Assembly (NCBI GenBank): GCA_028289375.1 | Contig: JANQQK010000015.1 | Span: 1-40,654, forward strand | Source of the DNA: Phycisphaerae bacterium | Lineage (GTDB): Bacteria; Planctomycetota; Phycisphaerae; UBA1845 | Length of the DNA stretch: 40,654 bases | Direction of reading: 5' to 3' | Part shown: positions 37,136-40,654 of the stretch, piece by piece | How the letters are laid out: every line of letters begins with the position of its first letter | Numbering within the stretch: position 1 is the first letter of the stretch | Translations under genes and position numbers: made by a program | Notes under the pieces: generated by a model | Database searches by the model: none | What the model was told of the DNA's origin: nothing | The model's input: the letters and a program-made list of their open reading frames with translations, nothing else

Positions 37136-37434
37136 TCATCGAACTGTCCAGACTGATGGTGTTGCCGCTTCTCATTCTCGTGTGGGCGATCGATGCGTAT
37201 CTCTTCCTGGCCGTCGTCCACGTGACCGTCGGATGCCGTGTGACGCTTCCCGAACTGTCGGATTGGCAGCGATCCCTGCGTACGTTGGTTGAACCACTAC
37301 CCACCAGCGTCGCGATGCGGCTGTCGGGTTGGCGAGATGGTTTACCCGAATGGTTGGCATGGGCTGTCACCGTTACCGGCCTGCTCGTGGTGCGGTTGAC
37401 ATGTCGTGTTGTCGTCATCGCCGTGTGGGCGTGA
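37132..37434 (+). CDS. Small membrane protein in the chaperone cassette
   Basis: 100 residues with hydrophobic helices at about 8-34 (LMVLPLLILVWAIDAYLFLAVV...) and 74-97 (WLAWAVTVTGLLVVRL...), separated by a soluble segment LPELSDWQRSLRTLVEPLP. ATG 37132 overlaps the vWA stop (ATGA), indicating coupling. No family is recognised. Confidence 0.78.
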   Translation: MIIELSRLMVLPLLILVWAIDAYLFLAVVHVTVGCRVTLPELSDWQRSLRTLVEPLPTSVAMRLSGWRDGLPEWLAWAVTVTGLLVVRLTCRVVVIAVWA

Positions 37435-37451
37435 GTTTGCCGGGAGATGCC

Positions 37452-37691
37452 GTGGCCGACCACCCGATCCAACCCATCCCGCTGGTGATGACGACCGACG
37501 AGGTTGCCGAGCTTCTTCGGTGTTCCCCGCGTTCGGTAGCACGCTACGTCTTCAGCCACCAGCTGGCAGCCATCCAGATTGGGCGAGAACGGCGTTTTCG
37601 GGCCGAAGACGTGCTTGAATTCGTCGCGGCCCGGCCCCTGACCGCACGAAGTCTTCAACGGCAACGTCGCCCCCGAAAACGTAACCGCTGA
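37452..37691 (+). CDS. Excisionase-like helix-turn-helix protein
   Basis: 79 residues from GTG 37452 (GGGAG 5 nt upstream); ATG 37401 and ATG 37488 are alternatives. The core TTDEVAELLRCSPRSVARYV ... LAAIQIGRERRFRAEDVLEFV is the MerR-like winged helix typical of excisionases. A basic tail (RQRRPRKRNR) follows. Its place directly ahead of a tyrosine recombinase supports a recombination-directionality or regulatory role. It sits 17 nt after the membrane protein gene and appears to share its operon. Confidence 0.85.
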   Translation: MADHPIQPIPLVMTTDEVAELLRCSPRSVARYVFSHQLAAIQIGRERRFRAEDVLEFVAARPLTARSLQRQRRPRKRNR

Positions 37692-37811
37692 CGCAGTGTC
37701 GGCTCACTTTCGGCGGCGTCACTGAATCTCAGAAGAATGACCAGAAATGTCTTGATCGCAGGCACACTTCGATCCATCGTCGAAGCCGACCCCCGTGGAA
37801 GGAACGGAACC

Positions 37812-39062
37812 ATGATCACGACGGTCAACCTGTTGCACGAACCGACTCGCCGACGCCCGCACATCGTGCGGTGGTGGGGCGAGCCCGACCCGGAAACCGG
37901 CAAGCAACGTCGCTACGGACGCTCATTCGTCTCCGCCATCGAAGCCCGCAAGTTTTTCGTGGAAAAACAGTCAGAAATGGACCGCGGCAAGCCTCGTGAT
38001 CCGGTCGATGCTTCCATTGAGGAGCTGTTCGCCGAATTCGAAGAGGCACGCCTGTCGGTGCTGAGTTACGCCTCCAAGATCGGCTATCGCCTGACCATGC
38101 GGCAGATGCTGGGCTACTTCGGTCACCGTCGCAAGGTGCGTCACATTCAGCGTCGACACGCCGAAGCATTCGTCGCCACCCGCAAACGCTGTGACGGGCG
38201 TTCGGGTGAACTCTCCATGTGGGCCAAGGCTCGTCACCTGATCCACTGCCGAGCGATATTTGCGGCGGCCATTGAGTGGGGCTACACAGAGGACAATCCC
38301 TTCCGTGCCACCCGCTATGGCGGCAATTCGCCACTACGCATACGACCCAAGGGGCGGCCGTGGCACCACATCACGCCTGAACAGTTCATGCAGCTTCTGG
38401 CCGTTGTCCCCTCGGCACGTCAGCGTGCGGCGTTGTGGTTCATGTATGGCTGCGGCCTGCGTCCTGGCGAAGTCTACAACCTCATGGTTGCCAACGTGGA
38501 TCTCGAACGTCGGCGTGTTCACGTGGTCAATCGTGCCGCGACACCAACAGTTCCGCCGTTCACCGTCAAGGCCGAAGGACAATCCACCGAGAGCAAGGAA
38601 CGCTCCGTCCCGATCCCCAACGCCGCCATCCCCGACATCGCCGAAGCCATGAAGTCCGCGTTCAAGTCGGGTGGATTCCTGACGCTGACACCGCGACGAT
38701 ATGAACGGGTGCAGGAGCACTGGAGGCTCTGTCAGGCCAACGAGGGTTGGAGTGGTCACACGTGGCGACCCTGGCAGAACCGCGACATGCTCAATAACTT
38801 GCTGCGTGATACCAAGAAGTTCCTCCAACGGGCGGACATGGCGTTGTCAGCACCCTTCACGCTCCAGACGTTTCGCAAGAGCTTCGCACAGAACCACGCC
38901 GACGCCGGAACACCACCCAGAACGCTCGCCAAACTGCTGGGCCACGCAAACACGCGGGTGACCATGCAGTACTACAACCGCGTCACCGACGCCAACGAAC
39001 GGGCGGCTGACGATGCCATGAACCGGTTGCTGTCCCAGAATCGAAGGGTGACAACAGCATGA
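37812..39062 (+). CDS. Tyrosine recombinase/integrase
   Basis: 416 residues from ATG 37812 (GGAAGGAAC upstream, preferred over ATG 37737). A SAM-like N-terminal core-binding domain (about 50-160) is followed by the catalytic domain with Arg217 in GCGLRPGEVYNL, a Lys region near KERSVPIP, the second Arg355 in LQTFRKSF, GHANTRVT, and tyrosines 387/388 in MQYYNRV. The usual His of the HxxR box is Gln here. It probably integrates the preceding cassette. No attachment-site repeat could be identified. Confidence 0.92.
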   Translation: MITTVNLLHEPTRRRPHIVRWWGEPDPETGKQRRYGRSFVSAIEARKFFVEKQSEMDRGKPRDPVDASIEELFAEFEEARLSVLSYASKIGYRLTMRQMLGYFGHRRKVRHIQRRHAEAFVATRKRCDGRSGELSMWAKARHLIHCRAIFAAAIEWGYTEDNPFRATRYGGNSPLRIRPKGRPWHHITPEQFMQLLAVVPSARQRAALWFMYGCGLRPGEVYNLMVANVDLERRRVHVVNRAATPTVPPFTVKAEGQSTESKERSVPIPNAAIPDIAEAMKSAFKSGGFLTLTPRRYERVQEHWRLCQANEGWSGHTWRPWQNRDMLNNLLRDTKKFLQRADMALSAPFTLQTFRKSFAQNHADAGTPPRTLAKLLGHANTRVTMQYYNRVTDANERAADDAMNRLLSQNRRVTTA

Positions 39063-39135
39063 TGGATGTCGTGTCCAAGTTCCAATCTTGCTTGAGTTCT
39101 TCACCTATAATCGGGTGGTTAGGACGAACCAGCGA

Positions 39136-39396
39136 TCATGCTGTTGAACTCCCTGCTGCCTCGCCGCTCCGAGGCGACGTGGCGTTGGTCGTGGGCTCAA
39201 TGGCTTGATCATTGATCGCTTCAATAGCATCTTCGAAAACGGCGTCCCAATCTGTGTAGTCCTCTCTTCGTCGCTCGACTACGTTTGCCCAAGTGTCGAA
39301 TTCATCATGGCTACGTGGCTCGCGGCCAACGACATTGGTGAAATCTTCATCCGTCAGATCGTTGGACTCTATCCTGTGCGTCCATTTCACGGTCAT
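39136..39396 (-). CDS. Small acidic protein convergent with the integrase
   Basis: 86 residues with a near-ideal ribosome site (GGAGGTG, 6 nt before ATG), which is the main reason to call it. It is strongly acidic (about 20 Asp/Glu against 8 Lys/Arg), with a helical middle (DEFDTWANVVERRREDYTDW) and a low-complexity tail. A hairpin GCCTCG-CCGCTC-CGAGGC falls inside its 3' end. The function is unknown; it could be an antitoxin, DNA mimic or regulator of the element. Confidence 0.7.
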   Translation of the reverse strand: MTVKWTHRIESNDLTDEDFTNVVGREPRSHDEFDTWANVVERRREDYTDWDAVFEDAIEAINDQAIEPTTNATSPRSGEAAGSSTA

Positions 39397-39817
39397 CGCG
39401 GCACCTCCATCAGATCAAAAGTGAGAATGCATAACCTCGGGGTTGTTCGACGCCGGCTTACTCGGTTGTTGTTCCTTTCCATGCCGAAATGACGTTCGCG
39501 GTCTATTTAAGGTATAGCGCGGATGAACATGACCTTTGGAGTACATACGTTGAACTCTGAATTGATCACCGAACGAATCGAGGCCTTGATTCATCATCAA
39601 CAATCGCGTCAGACGATCGCGTGCCGACGGAGTCTGAAAGAACATTGGCAACCACCGATATCCTTAAGTAGTCGACGTTCCTCCGTACGTGGATGACATT
39701 CACCTATACAGGCAATCAGCCACCGGATCCCGTGGTGAGCCGCCCCGAGAGAATCGGAAGCCCTACGCCTCGAAGACCGCGTCGATCAGCAATCCAGGTG
39801 CTGGGGAGGCCGTCGTA
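39397..39817. other. Divergent intergenic region right of the cassette
   Basis: 421 nt between two divergent genes. No convincing gene is present. It should hold both promoters and perhaps the right end of the integrated element. The ribosome site GGGGAGG for the gene at 39818 lies at its end. Confidence 0.4.
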
Positions 39818-40180
39818 ATGGCTTGGCGTCCCGGGCGGTATCTGATCGATGGCGAGCTGGACAATACGCGACCCGGCAGCATCGCCGGCTGGCTACGCTT
39901 TGCTGGACTTCCTCACCGCGTTTCAATCGAACTGAGCGGAGACTTTGCCGGTAGTCTCAAGGGATCACGCATTCACGTTTCCGGCTGCAAGCGTGCCTCA
40001 ACCCAAGCGGCAATCCGTTACATGCGATCATTCTCCTTGTCGCAGACTGGAACCGGCGGTGACATACTCATTGATGGCAATTCGTCGGGCCAATCTGTCT
40101 TGTACATCGAGTGGTACTCCGATCAGGACGGACGCGTCGTTCTTGAATTGGCGGGTACGTCAGTTCAAGTTCTAGACTGA
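39818..40180 (+). CDS. Conserved-looking hypothetical protein
   Basis: 120 residues from ATG 39818, preceded by GGGGAGG at 8 nt; an in-frame start at 39689 is unlikely. It is beta-rich, beginning MAWRPGRYLIDGELDNTRPG and continuing GWLRFAGLPHRVSIELSGDF, with no signal peptide. The final third (SVLYIEWYSDQDGRVVLELAG) also predicts strands. I believe similar WRPGRYLIDGELDN proteins occur in planctomycetes but cannot name a function. Confidence 0.75.
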   Translation: MAWRPGRYLIDGELDNTRPGSIAGWLRFAGLPHRVSIELSGDFAGSLKGSRIHVSGCKRASTQAAIRYMRSFSLSQTGTGGDILIDGNSSGQSVLYIEWYSDQDGRVVLELAGTSVQVLD

Positions 40181-40620
40181 GAAGACCCTTGACGCTCTAT
40201 GAGACGTGACCCTTCCACAGTGCTCCGATCATCACGAACGACATCTAGACCTAAATGTGACTCACTTGACTGCAACCTTGAATGGACGAAGGACGCTTGG
40301 GGTACTTTCCTGGCCTTCGACAGGTACGACGGAGCCTTGCCAACATGGGTTCGCAATCGAATCGGTAACGCAACCGAATGTGGCACGAACGGACTTCAAC
40401 GATCACCTGCTACCGCCGATCAGTTGTACACCTGCATTCGGTCGTTTCGGCATCGTAGGCTGTGGCGCATATCGCTTGGAATGACTCCTCGGCTGCAGAA
40501 TGGGCAACCTGAGGAATCCAAGCCAGAAAGATCCCGGCCCATCGTCAAGAACAATGAGCGCCTGCCAAACAAGCAGGCGCTCTCATGTTGCACGGGCTGC
40601 GCCAACTCCGGAACTGGCGA
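40181..40620. other. Intergenic region near the right edge
   Basis: 440 nt with no supported gene. Short frames on both strands lack ribosome sites. It contains the terminator hairpin at 40556-40582 and otherwise nothing recognised. Confidence 0.4.
40556..40582 (-). terminator. Hairpin terminator of the right-edge gene
   Basis: A perfect 10-bp stem GAGCGCCTGC / GCAGGCGCTC with a 7-nt loop. On the minus strand it lies about 38 nt after the TGA of the right-edge frame and is followed by ATTGTTCTT, a weak T-rich tail. Position and strength fit an intrinsic terminator. Confidence 0.6.
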
Positions 40621-40654
40621 TCAGCCCGACTTCATCTCCTCGGCAAGCGCGAAG
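40621..40654 (-). CDS. C-terminal end of a gene cut by the window edge
   Basis: Only ten codons and a TGA are visible: FALAEEMKSG then stop. The sequence looks like an ordinary helical C-terminus, and a strong hairpin follows at the expected distance. The product cannot be identified. Confidence 0.45.
   Translation of the reverse strand, partial: FALAEEMKSG

Noticed and set aside
1..40654. tRNA, rRNA, CRISPR arrays and insertion sequences
   Set aside because: No T-loop/acceptor pattern, repeat-spacer array or transposase was seen on either strand by eye.

Overview
The window looks like a piece of a planctomycete chromosome (Planctomycetota, perhaps Phycisphaerae-like). The evidence is GC-rich coding DNA, long secreted proteins carrying short dockerin-like Asp-rich calcium loops (GDxDxDGDxD), autotransporter-type beta-repeat proteins, an RHS giant, a D-E-F-G-H-I-J-K-C-L-M type II secretion operon, and a TIGR03790-like surface protein. 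This assignment is inference from gene content. No rRNA, tRNA or CRISPR array was seen.

Left part (1-10 kb, mostly minus strand): a 2472-residue RHS/YD-repeat protein (1547-8965) ends in a 164-residue cysteine-rich module with a zincin-like HEQAH motif after the RHS DPLGL boundary. It is followed by a small secreted protein (333-1256) that is a positional candidate for its immunity or accessory partner. A TPR protein (9378-9983) is divergent from the secretion locus.

Middle part (10-21.3 kb, plus strand): a Spy-like LTxxQ protein precedes a compact type II secretion operon encoding secretin, ATPase, inner-membrane platform, five pseudopilins, and GspC-, GspL- and GspM-like proteins. From gspE to gspM the genes overlap or nearly abut. 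No gspO prepilin peptidase is in the window. Downstream lie three large exported proteins (21.8-32.1 kb) that are plausible substrates or surface structures. Between the second and third is a decayed copy of the end of gspL plus all of gspM (27336-27965), with nonsense codons and a 1-nt deletion.

Right part (32.4-39.4 kb): an apparent integrated cassette. A standalone AAA+ ATPase (minus) is divergent from an operon encoding a two-TM protein, a GrpE-like protein, an Hsp70 lacking its C-terminal lid, a von Willebrand A protein, a second membrane protein and an excisionase-like HTH protein. A tyrosine recombinase and a small acidic convergent gene follow. A chaperone-type NTPase with its exchange factor, a vWA protein and membrane anchors, linked to an integrase, is the best candidate here for an undescribed system, possibly a conflict or stress module. 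The window closes with a 120-residue conserved-looking protein and the last ten codons of a minus-strand gene with its terminator. Several genes start downstream of the longest possible frame; starts were chosen from Shine-Dalgarno sequences and signal peptides.
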